DNA from: Pseudoalteromonas sp. UG3-2
GTDB taxonomy: Bacteria > Pseudomonadota > Gammaproteobacteria > Enterobacterales > Alteromonadaceae
Direction of reading: 5' to 3'
DNA: 64,000 nt
NCBI RefSeq assembly: GCF_037120705.1
Contig: NZ_JAWLJU010000002.1
Coordinates: forward strand, 1,178,001-1,242,000
Made by a program: the position numbers and the translations under genes
The notes under the pieces: generated by a model
The model's input: the letters and a program-made list of their open reading frames with translations, nothing else
Told to the model about the DNA's origin: nothing
Databases searched by the model: none
Shown: positions 38,349 to 46,896 of the stretch, piece after piece
Layout: the number at the start of each line of letters is the position of its first letter
Numbering within the stretch: the stretch's first letter is position 1

Positions 38349-38565
38349 CAGATAACAACTGACAAGCCATAAAAACACTAAGAGGTGATATCGCATTGCC
38401 TCTCCCCCTCTATTTTCCTTACGACAACCATTAGCAGCCCCTTATTACTCTCTCTGCTATTAACAGCCACTCACCACACTTCCTATATGGCGCCTTTCTC
38501 TTTTCGAGCAAGAGGAAAAACTTACACCTGCAGTGTTACTTCCTTAACAAGGGTATCCAATTCTT
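38349..38565. other. Intergenic region without a supported gene
   Basis: About 220 bp with no convincing frame. It is C/T-rich on the plus strand and ends at a MITE fragment. A short hairpin TTTCTCTTTTCGAGCAAGAGGAAA-like region near 38500 may end the upstream transcript. Confidence 0.4.
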
Positions 38566-38608
38566 ATAGCAATCCGCTTAATTAAGTGGTCTATTTGAGG
38601 CAAGAAGG
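38566..38608. mobile_element. MITE end fragment
   Basis: ATAGCAATCCGCTTAATTAAGTGG and TCTATTTGAGGCAAGAA match the first about 43 bases of the MITE copies at 36584 and 52398. The rest of the element is missing; the decayed tRNA-Asp array begins about 20 bp further on. Confidence 0.75.
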
Positions 38609-38630
38609 TGGCTTAGAGAAACTTGCAAAC

Positions 38631-38727
38631 TAGCACAGTGGGTGGGGCTCGAATCGAACCGCCGCCCCACCCGGCGTGACAGGCCGCTATTTCCTGAGGC
38701 AAGAGTTAACCAACTGAACTACCATGC
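38631..38727 (-). pseudogene. Decayed tRNA-Asp copy 4 (most diverged)
   Basis: The anticodon arm (GGCCTGTCACGCC) and parts of the D and T arms are recognisable, but the 5' acceptor strand reads AGCATGG, the 3' strand is lost (CACTGTGCTA), and the D loop and T loop carry insertions. The T-loop insertion is shorter than in the other decayed copies. It cannot fold as a tRNA. Confidence 0.82.
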
Positions 38728-38830
38728 TTTCTAACGCACACTTACAAGCGCATACGCGACAAAAAAAAGATTTAATAAGGTTATTTAGTAGAGGTTTTTT
38801 GAGTAAGTTTGCTTGGAGATGTTTGCAAAC

Positions 38831-38936
38831 TGGCGGGGTGGACGGGACTCGAATCGAAGCGTCGAACCGCCGCGACCCCCGGCGTGACAGGCCGCTATTC
38901 CCTAAGGCAAGAGTTAACCAACTGAACTACCATGCT
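38831..38936 (-). pseudogene. Decayed tRNA-Asp copy 3
   Basis: A 106-base tRNA-Asp derivative with a D-loop insertion containing CTTGCC and a T-loop insertion containing GACGCTTCGA, each about 13 nt. The 5' acceptor reads AGCATGG instead of GGAGTGG, and the top anticodon-stem pair is mismatched (GCGGC opposite GCCGG). Not functional as a tRNA. Confidence 0.85.
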
Positions 38937-39040
38937 TTCTAACGCACTCTTACAAACGCATACGCGAAAAAATAGAGTGATTTAATGAGGTGATTTAATA
39001 GAGACATTTGGAATAAGTTTGCTTGAAGGAATTTGCAAAC

Positions 39041-39146
39041 TGGCGGAGTGGACGGGACTCGAATCGAAGCGTCGAACCGCCGCGACCACCGGCGTGACAG
39101 GCCGCTATTTCCTAAGGCAAGAGTTAAACAACTGAACTACCACGTT
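39041..39146 (-). pseudogene. Decayed tRNA-Asp copy 2
   Basis: 106 bases with the same two insertions as copies 1 and 3. The 5' acceptor is AACGTGG, and the anticodon stem has the GCGGC mismatch. The 3' CCA and T-arm 3' side remain. It is separated from copy 1 by an almost identical 91-bp spacer, so this unit was duplicated in tandem (197 bp). Confidence 0.87.
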
Positions 39147-39237
39147 TTATAATGTTCGTAAAAAATAAAAAGGAAATACAATAAGAAAATTACGTGGAGA
39201 TGTTTGGAATAAGATTGCTTGGAAGCAATTTGCAAAC

Positions 39238-39343
39238 TGGCGGAGTGGACGGGACTCGAATCGAAGCGTCGAACCGCCGCGACCACCGGCGTGACAGGCC
39301 GGTATTTCCTAAGGCAAGAGTTAAACAACTGAACTACCACGTT
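39238..39343 (-). pseudogene. Decayed tRNA-Asp copy 1 (closest to the intact genes)
   Basis: Same as copy 2, except that the anticodon stem is intact (CCGGC/GCCGG). Insertions in the D and T loops and the altered 5' acceptor (AACGTGG) prevent normal folding. The spacer between it and the first intact tRNA repeats the spacer between copies 1 and 2. Confidence 0.88.
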
Positions 39344-39434
39344 TTATAATGTTCGTAAAAAATAAAAAGGAAATACAATAAGAAAATTACGTGGAGATGT
39401 TTGGAATAAGATTGCTTGGAAGCAATTTGCAAAC

Positions 39435-39511
39435 TGGCGGAGTGGACGGGACTCGAACCCGCGACCCCCGGCGTGACAGGCCGGTATTCTAACCAACTGA
39501 ACTACCACTCC
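39435..39511 (-). tRNA. tRNA-Asp(GTC), seventh in transcription order
   Basis: A 77-nt cloverleaf: acceptor GGAGTGG/CCACTCC, anticodon loop CTGTCAC with GTC, T arm GCGGGTTCGAGTCCCGT, CCA encoded. Identical to the other six copies. It is the last intact copy before the decayed ones. Confidence 0.97.
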
Positions 39512-39539
39512 GCAGTGATAGATTTGCAAGATATCTTAA

Positions 39540-39616
39540 TGGCGGAGTGGACGGGACTCGAACCCGCGACCCCCGGCGTGACAGGCCGGTATTCTAACCA
39601 ACTGAACTACCACTCC
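39540..39616 (-). tRNA. tRNA-Asp(GTC), sixth
   Basis: Identical 77-nt tRNA-Asp with anticodon GTC and encoded CCA; 28 bp from the seventh copy. Confidence 0.97.
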
Positions 39617-39657
39617 GCAGAGATATCTTAATGACATTATTTTACTCGTTTTAGTGT

Positions 39658-39734
39658 TGGCGGAGTGGACGGGACTCGAACCCGCGACCCCCGGCGTGAC
39701 AGGCCGGTATTCTAACCAACTGAACTACCACTCC
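39658..39734 (-). tRNA. tRNA-Asp(GTC), fifth
   Basis: Identical 77-nt tRNA-Asp with anticodon GTC and encoded CCA; the spacer sequence differs from those of its neighbours. Confidence 0.97.
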
Positions 39735-39783
39735 AGCGAGTAAACAAGCTGTCATAAAGCTTGAATATAGTAATGCGAGATAT

Positions 39784-39860
39784 TGGCGGAGTGGACGGGA
39801 CTCGAACCCGCGACCCCCGGCGTGACAGGCCGGTATTCTAACCAACTGAACTACCACTCC
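39784..39860 (-). tRNA. tRNA-Asp(GTC), fourth
   Basis: Identical 77-nt tRNA-Asp with anticodon GTC and encoded CCA; 49-bp spacer to the fifth copy. Confidence 0.97.
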
Positions 39861-39893
39861 ACTGAGTATTCGCATTGTTTTGCTTCGAAGTGT

Positions 39894-39970
39894 TGGCGGA
39901 GTGGACGGGACTCGAACCCGCGACCCCCGGCGTGACAGGCCGGTATTCTAACCAACTGAACTACCACTCC
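39894..39970 (-). tRNA. tRNA-Asp(GTC), third
   Basis: Identical 77-nt tRNA-Asp with anticodon GTC and encoded CCA; 33-bp spacer to the fourth copy. Confidence 0.97.
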
Positions 39971-40001
39971 ATAAGAAGCAAATGCACGTTTTGATAAGTA
40001 T

Positions 40002-40078
40002 TGGCGGAGTGGACGGGACTCGAACCCGCGACCCCCGGCGTGACAGGCCGGTATTCTAACCAACTGAACTACCACTCC
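40002..40078 (-). tRNA. tRNA-Asp(GTC), second
   Basis: Identical 77-nt tRNA-Asp with anticodon GTC and encoded CCA; 31-bp spacers on both sides. Confidence 0.97.
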
Positions 40079-40109
40079 AGCGTAACTTATTGATACTGTA
40101 AAAAATAGA

Positions 40110-40186
40110 TGGCGGAGTGGACGGGACTCGAACCCGCGACCCCCGGCGTGACAGGCCGGTATTCTAACCAACTGAACTACCACTCC
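40110..40186 (-). tRNA. tRNA-Asp(GTC), first in the operon
   Basis: Identical 77-nt tRNA-Asp with anticodon GTC and encoded CCA; about 55 bp downstream of the -10 box of the shared promoter. Confidence 0.97.
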
Positions 40187-40241
40187 GCTGCGTATTTTTT
40201 GCAGTGTTTGCTGTAGGTTGTGCTCCCTGACAGCGGCGTGA

Positions 40242-40270
40242 ATAATACGAATGACCCCCTCTTGAGTCAA
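40242..40270 (-). promoter_or_regulatory. Strong sigma-70 promoter of the tRNA-Asp operon
   Basis: On the minus strand TTGACT (40265-40270), a 17-bp spacer and TATTAT (40242-40247), followed by a GC-rich discriminator (TCACGCCGC). Near-consensus boxes with a GC-rich discriminator are the mark of stable-RNA promoters under stringent (ppGpp) control. Confidence 0.85.
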
Positions 40271-40297
40271 CCGTTTTTTGAAAAAAAACCGTGTTTT

Positions 40298-41680
40298 TTA
40301 GTCATCCTTCATTGAAAGGTTCAAAATATCACCTGATTTATCATTTTTTGAGCCATTATCTTCGGAGTTTTTTTCAGAGTCGCCTAAGTCATCCAGATCA
40401 ATGACTTCTTCTTTCTTTTTAAATGGGTTTTTAAGCTTAACGGTTGGTAATGATAATTTGATTGGTTTTTTCTGCACAAAAACACGGATAGCCAGCCAAC
40501 CTAACAACATCACCACCACGTTGCCAAGCACGATGATGGTAATTAACATTGCCGTGCTTAGTGCCGGTTCGGGCTTTGGCTTAGGTTTTAGTGCCTCAAG
40601 CTCAGGACGTTCAATGGCAGCAAGCTCAGGCACCTTTTCAATGGGTCGTTCAATCTCAAATTTGTAATCGGGTAAAACCGCCATAAATTCGCGGCCATTA
40701 ATGTTTTCACCAAACACTGACAGCTCAACGGTGTAGCGTCCCCAGTCATAGTTTTTGATTGCCAACTGGCGATACAGGCGCTCAGTTGCATCAAGCGTAA
40801 ACATTTGCTCTTCGCCATTGGGATAAAACACTTTGCCTTGAAAAATAATGGTTTCAGGCTTAACCACTGAGTCATCTATCTTGATGGTAAGGCCATGCTC
40901 AAGCTCATTTTCACCGGCTAACATCAGTTCAAAGTCAAAGGGCGGCTCAGCAATAATAATGGCAGGCTTGACCACCCGACGCTTTAAAATCGGGGTTTCA
41001 ATAAAAAATTCAGGCTGCCACTCCCCGGCTGGAAAATTCAATTTAAACTCGCCGGTAAAAATGCCGTCGAGGGGGCGCTCATCAAAGTCACGACCATCGT
41101 CTTTAAAGTCAGTGACACTTTGTGTGCCGGCACCGAAGTTGGCGTACTCATCGTTGTTGGTGCTGGTGAATTCAACATACAAGGTCACCACGTCACGAAA
41201 ATAACCAACGTCAATGGCTTTGCCGTCATTGGTCACTTGCCCGGTAATTTTCAGGATCTCACCACGAAACAGTAATGGCGGTAATGCTTCAACTTCCAGT
41301 TCGATATCGCCCAGTACCATGATGCGGCTATTCTCTTGGATTTTACCGATCACCTGCCAAGGGCCTGGAGTGGGATTTTTGATGATAATAAGGTCGTAAC
41401 TGACTTCATCGTACCATTGTAAGTTTTCATTTTTCAGTGCGTGAGTGGCATAGAATTTACTGCCATCTGGCTTCACTAATACAACGGCAGGTGAGCCTGG
41501 GGCGCGAAAGAATAACAGGGTAATCTCTTCGACATTATGATCAATGCGAAAACGGTTGTCCAACAGCGGAATTTCATTCACTTCACCGTCGCGTTCAAGC
41601 ATAGTGATTTGCGGTGTTTCAGCATGACCTAAGATGCTAAACAATAACAAAAAGCCCCAGACAAGCTGTTTTAGATTCAT
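40298..41680 (-). CDS. TIGR03503-family exported membrane protein
   Basis: A 460-residue protein with a signal peptide (MNLKQLVWGFLLLFSILGHAET), a long beta-rich periplasmic part (about 20-375, with a region resembling Ig-like or vWFA-associated domains: PLDGIFTGEFKLNFPAGEWQPEF), one membrane helix (STAMLITIIVLGNVVVMLLGWLAI, about 378-402) and an acidic cytoplasmic tail rich in Asp/Glu/Ser. It resembles the TIGR03503 family found beside dnaQ/rnhA in Alteromonadales and Vibrionales. Function is unknown. It is followed by the tRNA-Asp operon. Confidence 0.78.
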   Translation of the reverse strand: MNLKQLVWGFLLLFSILGHAETPQITMLERDGEVNEIPLLDNRFRIDHNVEEITLLFFRAPGSPAVVLVKPDGSKFYATHALKNENLQWYDEVSYDLIIIKNPTPGPWQVIGKIQENSRIMVLGDIELEVEALPPLLFRGEILKITGQVTNDGKAIDVGYFRDVVTLYVEFTSTNNDEYANFGAGTQSVTDFKDDGRDFDERPLDGIFTGEFKLNFPAGEWQPEFFIETPILKRRVVKPAIIIAEPPFDFELMLAGENELEHGLTIKIDDSVVKPETIIFQGKVFYPNGEEQMFTLDATERLYRQLAIKNYDWGRYTVELSVFGENINGREFMAVLPDYKFEIERPIEKVPELAAIERPELEALKPKPKPEPALSTAMLITIIVLGNVVVMLLGWLAIRVFVQKKPIKLSLPTVKLKNPFKKKEEVIDLDDLGDSEKNSEDNGSKNDKSGDILNLSMKDD

Positions 41681-41738
41681 GCAATTATCCTAGTCATTCG
41701 CTGCGCCTAGCGTCTTAGAGGCGCTTAGTCATTTTTAT

Positions 41739-42449
41739 TTATTGGTGCCACAGGCTTTGACCGCTGGCTTTATCAACTAACTCCATACGCTCAAGGTGTG
41801 CTTGTTCTTCATCGGCCGTTGCCGCCAAAACTTTAAGGGGCGCTCGATTGGCGTCTAGACGAATAATGCCACCAGCAGAATTTTGCTGATCCTGATTGCT
41901 TTGATTGGCAAGATTGAGCTTCTTTTGTCCGCCAGTCATAGCCAAGTAGACATCGGCTAAGATTTCCGAATCCAGCAAAGCGCCGTGTAACGTACGTTTA
42001 GAGTTATCGATATCATAGCGGCGACATAAGGCATCCAAGTTATTTTTTTGTCCTGGGTGAAGGTCTCGCGCCATTTTTAATGTATCGAGCACATCGCAAT
42101 ATTGATGCGTGTCTGGGTAGCCTTTATTGAGCTTGGCAAATTCATGATCCATAAAGCCAACATCGAACGGCGCGTTGTGGATCACCAACTGTGCTCCTTT
42201 TATGTAATCAAAAAATTCTTGTGCAATTTGGTGGAAAAACGGTTTATTGCGTAAAAACTCGTTGGTAATACCGTGAACATCGATGGCTTTTTCTTCAATA
42301 TCGCGCTCAGGATTAATGTAGACGTGAAAGTTATTTCCGGTTAGCCGGCGATTAACCAATTCAACACAACCAATTTCAATGATGCGATGGCCCGCTTTTG
42401 GATCAATACCCGTGGTTTCTGTATCCAGTACTATTTGCCGTGTGTGCAT
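41739..42449 (-). CDS. dnaQ: DNA polymerase III epsilon subunit (3'-5' exonuclease)
   Basis: The proofreading exonuclease of the replicative polymerase. The 236 residues carry the DEDDh motifs: [12 protein letters not shown] (Exo I, D-E), [14 protein letters not shown] (Exo II) and [17 protein letters not shown] (Exo III, H and D). The C-terminal helix for alpha-subunit binding follows. It is divergent from rnhA with overlapping 5' regions, as in E. coli. Confidence 0.97.
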   Translation of the reverse strand: MHTRQIVLDTETTGIDPKAGHRIIEIGCVELVNRRLTGNNFHVYINPERDIEEKAIDVHGITNEFLRNKPFFHQIAQEFFDYIKGAQLVIHNAPFDVGFMDHEFAKLNKGYPDTHQYCDVLDTLKMARDLHPGQKNNLDALCRRYDIDNSKRTLHGALLDSEILADVYLAMTGGQKKLNLANQSNQDQQNSAGGIIRLDANRAPLKVLAATADEEQAHLERMELVDKASGQSLWHQ

Positions 42450-42518
42450 ATCGTTGCCCGCTTAACTTTGTTATCATTTTACCTAATCTGCACATTTTAC
42501 ATAAAAATAGGTCAATTC

Positions 42519-42989
42519 GTGCAAAAAACCGTAGAGATTTATACTGATGGCTCTTGCCTGGGTAACCCAGGCCCAGGTGGCTATGGGATTTACCTTTCCT
42601 ATCAAGGCCATGAAAAGCAACTTAGTGCAGGTTATCAACTCACTACCAATAACCGCATGGAGATGCTCGCCACCATCGTTGCGCTAGAAACGCTTAAACG
42701 CCCTTGCGATATTATTCTCTATACTGATAGCCAATACGTCAAACAAGGCATTGAATCTTGGCTCGCTGGTTGGAAAAAACGCAATTGGAAAACGGCGTCA
42801 AAACAACCGGTAAAAAATAAAGACCTATGGCAACGCTTGGACGCGGCAGCGGAACGACATAATATCGACTGGCGCTGGGTGAAAGGTCACGCTGGCAACA
42901 AGTACAACGAATTGGTTGATGATTTAGCCCGTGAAGCGGCGTCAGGCAGCGAACTGTTAGTGGATGAAGGCTACCAAGCCAACGCCTAA
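42519..42989 (+). CDS. rnhA: Ribonuclease HI
   Basis: Degrades RNA in RNA-DNA hybrids. The 156-residue product starting at the GTG at 42519 ([23 protein letters not shown]) matches the 155 residues of E. coli; a longer upstream frame would run into the dnaQ promoter and has no family support. Catalytic residues are visible: D in YTDGSC, E in NNRMEMLA, D in YTDSQYV, and D in NELVDDLA, with H in VKGHAGN. Confidence 0.96.
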   Translation: MQKTVEIYTDGSCLGNPGPGGYGIYLSYQGHEKQLSAGYQLTTNNRMEMLATIVALETLKRPCDIILYTDSQYVKQGIESWLAGWKKRNWKTASKQPVKNKDLWQRLDAAAERHNIDWRWVKGHAGNKYNELVDDLAREAASGSELLVDEGYQANA

Positions 42990-42991
42990 GT

Positions 42992-43032
42992 AGTGGGCCA
43001 TTAGTCCAACACTGACTTTCAGGCCCCCCACT
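42992..43032. terminator. Hairpin between convergent rnhA and the yafS-like gene
   Basis: AGTGGGCC can pair with GGCC(CCC)ACT around a 22-base loop, followed on the plus strand by CTCTTTT. Likely the rnhA terminator. Confidence 0.5.
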
Positions 43033-43040
43033 CTTTTATC

Positions 43041-43790
43041 CTACTCTTTATCTTGGCAAGTTTGTCGCAAGCCTGCGCTTTTCACTGCTGGAGCCCATTT
43101 CGGCTTGGCATGCCATTTGGGTTTAATCGGCGTCAATGGCATCACTCGTTTTCTTGCCACTAATAAATACACACTTCCCATTGGTTTTAGGTAATGACGA
43201 CAAAAGCGCCGCCACGGAGCAAAACGCGAAAGCCTTGAGCCTCGAGCTAGCGAAGCATGAATAAATCGCTCATCACCGACAATTTCAAAGCCCAGCAAAT
43301 CAAGCCAATCTTTCACTCGAGAGGGAGTAAAGAAGCGACCCGACCAAGGCAGCTTCTCGCGACTAAAAGGCAGCATTTGCGCTGCACCACATAAACTGAA
43401 TGGGTTAAAACCAGAGATCACAATGTAACCACCTGGAATTAGTGTCCGGTGTGCTTCGCGCAGAATATGGTGAGGGTCTGAGTGGTATTCTAAGCATTGA
43501 CTTAAAATACAGGCATCTACCGAGTTTTCATAAAAGGGCAATTCATCCACCTCAGCAAAGACGCCAACGTGTTTGCCTTCTGGTGCAACACATACTTGGT
43601 GCTTAATTGGGCTTGCTGAGGTATCGAGCTGACCACTCAAGCAGCCGAGTTTGAGCATATGATAACCAAACATTCTCGGCAGCCATGCATCTAAGCGCTT
43701 TTGGATCCCCACTTTCAAGTACTCACCATGGGGGAAATCCTGCCATACGTCTGGCTTAGGGCCTTGTAGAAAAGTTAACGCTGGTTTCAT
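43041..43790 (-). CDS. YafS-like SAM-dependent methyltransferase
   Basis: A 249-residue class I methyltransferase of the YafS type found between rnhA and gloB in gammaproteobacteria. The late Rossmann motif is visible (DACILSQCLEYHSDPHHILREAHRTLIPGGYIVISGFNPFS); the glycine-rich SAM loop is poorly matched. The substrate is unknown. It is convergent with rnhA and divergent from gloB. Confidence 0.85.
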   Translation of the reverse strand: MKPALTFLQGPKPDVWQDFPHGEYLKVGIQKRLDAWLPRMFGYHMLKLGCLSGQLDTSASPIKHQVCVAPEGKHVGVFAEVDELPFYENSVDACILSQCLEYHSDPHHILREAHRTLIPGGYIVISGFNPFSLCGAAQMLPFSREKLPWSGRFFTPSRVKDWLDLLGFEIVGDERFIHASLARGSRLSRFAPWRRFCRHYLKPMGSVYLLVARKRVMPLTPIKPKWHAKPKWAPAVKSAGLRQTCQDKE

Positions 43791-43842
43791 TTGCTGAGCT
43801 CGTTATACTGGTGTTATGGATCACTTTATAGAGCATTGCAGT

Positions 43843-44610
43843 ATGGTGCAAGTCGACGCAATTAACGCTTTTACCGACAATTATATTTGGGCAATTAAAG
43901 ATACCGACAACGCTTGTTGTTGGGTCGTTGACCCGGGTGATGAACAGCCGGTGTTGGCGTATTTACAACAACAGCAACTCAGCCTAGCTGGGATTTTGGT
44001 CACCCACCATCATTGGGATCACACAGATGGTATCGCAGCGCTACAACAAGCCTTTCCAGAGCTTACGATTTATGGTCCCAGTCAAGGCAAGTTTCAAGGA
44101 ATTACCCATGGCCTCAGAGAGGGAGATAACATCACGGTTGCCGGGGTGACACTTAATGTCGTCGCCACTCCTGGCCATACACTGGATCATATTTGCTATG
44201 TTAACGAGGACATCGCTTTTACTGGAGATACCTTGTTTAATGCTGGCTGCGGTCGTTTATTTGAAGGCACAGCAACGCAAATGTGGCATTCATTTACCAA
44301 GTTACTAGCTTTACCAGAAGATTGTGTCGTGTATTGCACCCATGAATACACACTGGCGAATCTTGAGTTTGCTCAGGCCGTTGAGCCCGATAACCAGGCT
44401 CTGCAAGACTATCAGCAACAAGCTCAAGCCCTAAGAGCGCAACAACAAGCAACGGTTCCCACCACCATTGGCATGCAAAAAGCCATTAACCCATTTGCTC
44501 GTGCCGATCGCGACGACATTTTGCTACAGGTGCCAGAGCAATTTATTAACCAGCACAATTCCCCTGAAGCGCGATTTGCAGCCTTGCGCCGTTGGAAAGA
44601 TAATTTTTAG
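43843..44610 (+). CDS. gloB: Hydroxyacylglutathione hydrolase (glyoxalase II)
   Basis: Hydrolyses S-lactoylglutathione to lactate and glutathione in methylglyoxal detoxification; it depends on the gshA product of this genome. Metallo-beta-lactamase fold with THHHWDHTDG near residue 52, GHTLDHICY, and FTGDTLFNAGCGRLFEG, plus HEYTLANL near the end of the catalytic domain. A start nine codons earlier (43816) is possible; the ATG at 43843 gives 255 residues against 251 in E. coli and aligns with the family N-terminus. Confidence 0.96.
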   Translation: MVQVDAINAFTDNYIWAIKDTDNACCWVVDPGDEQPVLAYLQQQQLSLAGILVTHHHWDHTDGIAALQQAFPELTIYGPSQGKFQGITHGLREGDNITVAGVTLNVVATPGHTLDHICYVNEDIAFTGDTLFNAGCGRLFEGTATQMWHSFTKLLALPEDCVVYCTHEYTLANLEFAQAVEPDNQALQDYQQQAQALRAQQQATVPTTIGMQKAINPFARADRDDILLQVPEQFINQHNSPEARFAALRRWKDNF

Positions 44611-44714
44611 TCTCACCAGCCATACTGGTTGTTACAAAAACGCTTAAACCGAGCCTGGTTAGGCCAAAGCGAGTCAGTTCAACCAGTTTAGCGTACAGCT
44701 TTACCTACGTGATT

Positions 44715-44739
44715 GTTGTGCTGTGGCTTACAGCACAAC
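44715..44739. terminator. Hairpin between gloB and mltD
   Basis: A perfect 10-bp stem GTTGTGCTGT / ACAGCACAAC with loop GGCTT. It is AT-rich downstream but lacks a clean T-run; it may end gloB transcription. Confidence 0.5.
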
Positions 44740-44830
44740 CTTGATAATTTTGCTAAGAAACTTTAAATAATGACACAAAGTCGGTAACATTGCCGGGTTT
44801 TTGTCCGAACCTCTAGCGAATGAACCATTT

Positions 44831-46405
44831 ATGAAAAAGCTTGCCTTTATTGTTGCTACATCTGCAGTATTAAGCGGTTGTCAAATGACCGCTGAAACGC
44901 CTTTAGAGACAGCCACCAAACAAGTTGAAAAAGCCGATTTAAACCACGCCAGTCCCTATGATGTTGCGCAATCATTAAGCTCTTCGTGGCAAGATGAACA
45001 ACCAGAAGTGGTTCCTGTATTTGATGATGTTTGGCAGCGGATCCGTTATCAGCTTTCGATTGAGGTGCCTCAGAATCGTCCGGTGGTGGCTGAACGTAAT
45101 TATTATCAGCGTCATCAAGCCTACTTAGACCGCATTGCCAAGCGCGCAGAGCCCTACCTTCACTACATTGTTGAAGAAGTTGAAAAGCGCAATATGCCGG
45201 TTGAGATTGCCCTGCTGCCTATCGTGGAAAGTGCCTTTGACCCGTTTGGCTATTCTCATCGTTCAGCCTCAGGGATTTGGCAGTTTATGCCGCAAACCGG
45301 TGAGCGCTTCAACCTTAAGCAAAACTGGTGGTACGATGGTCGTCGCGATATTGTCGCCTCTACGCAAGCGGCTTTGGACTACTTAACCTATTTACACAAA
45401 ACCTTGGAAGGTGATTGGTTAAACGCCATTGCTGCCTACAACTCAGGGGAAGGTCGCTTACTTCGCGCGATCCGCAAAAATCGTAAAAAGCACCTGCCAA
45501 CCGATTTTTGGTCTTTGGACTTACCTCGTGAAACCACCGCCTACGTGCCTAAGTTGTTGGCGCTTTCTGATCTATTGAAGCGCTCAGAAGAGTTTAAGGT
45601 GACTTGGCAACCAATCATCAATGCTCAAGTAGTTGATCTGGTTGAGGTTGGCTCACAAATCGACTTAGCTTTGGCAGCAGAAATGGCGGATATCTCACTG
45701 ACGGAATTGTACCGCCTTAATCCCGGTTTTAACCGCTGGGCCACCGATCCTGAGGGTCCACATCAATTGCTGCTCCCCATAGATAAAGTGGAAAACTTTA
45801 AACAGCAGTTGGCAAAAACCGAGGTGAAAGACAGGTTGCGCTGGCAATATTATAGCGTCAAGCGCGGCGACAGCTTATCGGTGGTAGCGTCTAAATTTAA
45901 TACCAGTATCAGCGCAATTCGCTCATTAAATGACATTAACGGCAATATGATCCGCGTCGGTCAAAAGCTATTAGTCCCGCTAAGCGAGGGTGAGCTGCAA
46001 AGTGAGCACTTACCTGATGAGGTACGCGTTGCCGCCAACAAGGTCACTAAGAAAAAGCTAAGCCACACTGTTAAGTCTGGCGATACCCTTTGGGATATTA
46101 GTCGCGAGTACGATGTAACGGTAAAACAGCTAGCCCGCTGGAATAAGCTCAAAACCAACACGGTATTGCGCCTTGGACAAAAGCTCACGGTGTATAAAAA
46201 TAATAACGCCAAAAAGCGCACCGTGTTGTCTAATCAAGAGCGCACCATTACCTACAAAGTACGCAAAGGCGACTCACTGGCCCGTATTGCCACCAAGTTT
46301 GGCGTAAGTGTCAATGACATTATTAAATGGAATGATCTTGCCGGGCAAAAGTACCTGCACCCAGGTCAAAAACTCAAGCTAAAAGTGCAAACTAAGCGAG
46401 TCTAA
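44831..46405 (+). CDS. mltD: Membrane-bound lytic murein transglycosylase D
   Basis: An outer-membrane-anchored murein hydrolase. The start at 44831 (MKKLAFIVATSAVLSGCQM) gives a lipoprotein signal with lipobox LSGC; the longer frame from 44801 is not supported. The SLT catalytic domain contains LPIVESAFDPFGYSHRSASGIWQFMP (catalytic Glu) and AIAAYNSGEGRLL. Three LysM repeats follow (starting YYSVKRGDSL, SHTVKSGDTL and TYKVRKGDSL), which bind peptidoglycan. About 524 residues. Confidence 0.96.
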   Translation: MKKLAFIVATSAVLSGCQMTAETPLETATKQVEKADLNHASPYDVAQSLSSSWQDEQPEVVPVFDDVWQRIRYQLSIEVPQNRPVVAERNYYQRHQAYLDRIAKRAEPYLHYIVEEVEKRNMPVEIALLPIVESAFDPFGYSHRSASGIWQFMPQTGERFNLKQNWWYDGRRDIVASTQAALDYLTYLHKTLEGDWLNAIAAYNSGEGRLLRAIRKNRKKHLPTDFWSLDLPRETTAYVPKLLALSDLLKRSEEFKVTWQPIINAQVVDLVEVGSQIDLALAAEMADISLTELYRLNPGFNRWATDPEGPHQLLLPIDKVENFKQQLAKTEVKDRLRWQYYSVKRGDSLSVVASKFNTSISAIRSLNDINGNMIRVGQKLLVPLSEGELQSEHLPDEVRVAANKVTKKKLSHTVKSGDTLWDISREYDVTVKQLARWNKLKTNTVLRLGQKLTVYKNNNAKKRTVLSNQERTITYKVRKGDSLARIATKFGVSVNDIIKWNDLAGQKYLHPGQKLKLKVQTKRV

Positions 46406-46413
46406 TACGAACA

Positions 46414-46444
46414 CTCGGAGCAAGGCGCAGCGCCTTGCTCCGAG
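46414..46444. terminator. Bidirectional terminator between mltD and yqcA
   Basis: A perfect 13-bp stem CTCGGAGCAAGGC / GCCTTGCTCCGAG with loop GCAGC, placed between the convergent stops. Confidence 0.75.
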
Positions 46445-46452
46445 CCATCAAG

Positions 46453-46896
46453 CTATACGCTTTTTGCGTACTCCTCGAGCCAAGGCTTGGTTGGCTCCCA
46501 CGGCTCAAAATGCTCACAGGCGTCAATGTCTAAGCGCGGCTGCACTCGAGTGGCATTTAGTTCACCGATCAACTCATCAATTTGTTTGCCCGCACCGCAA
46601 TAGGTATCGCCATAACTGCTGTCACCCAGAGCAATCACCGCCACCTGCTTATCGGTGAGCATGGGAAATTCGCTTTGCATCTGTAAAAAGAGCGGCAGTA
46701 AGTTATCTGGAATATCGCCAGAGCCGGTGGTTGAAGAGATAAAAAGAATGTTATCGGCTTGCTTCAACGCCTCAATAGTTGGCGGTTCAATGACATTGGC
46801 TTGATGCCCTGCTTGATTTAAAAATTCAATACAGTCTTGCGCCAAGTTTTCAGCATTGCCGTACATACTTCCGACAAAAATAGATATCGTCGCCAT
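46453..46896 (-). CDS. yqcA: YqcA-type flavodoxin
   Basis: A 147-residue short-chain flavodoxin. The phosphate-binding loop is FVGSMYGNAENLA, the FMN-contact loops are SSTTGSGDIPDN and ALGDSSYGDTYCGAGKQID. It forms an operon with truC and yqcC, the same trio as E. coli yqcC-truC-yqcA. The similar MioC is less likely because of the context. Its redox partner is unknown. The start overlaps the truC stop. Confidence 0.88.
   Translation of the reverse strand: MATISIFVGSMYGNAENLAQDCIEFLNQAGHQANVIEPPTIEALKQADNILFISSTTGSGDIPDNLLPLFLQMQSEFPMLTDKQVAVIALGDSSYGDTYCGAGKQIDELIGELNATRVQPRLDIDACEHFEPWEPTKPWLEEYAKSV

Noticed and set aside
38631..40186. Regularly spaced repeats that might be a CRISPR array
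   Set aside because: The repeats are 77-nt tRNA-Asp genes with a cloverleaf and encoded CCA; spacers are of uneven length and no cas genes are near.
39344..40270. Long frames repeating GVVVQLVRIPACHAGGRGF
   Set aside because: They are translations of the tRNA-Asp genes in a coding-like frame; the repeated peptide simply mirrors the repeated tRNA.
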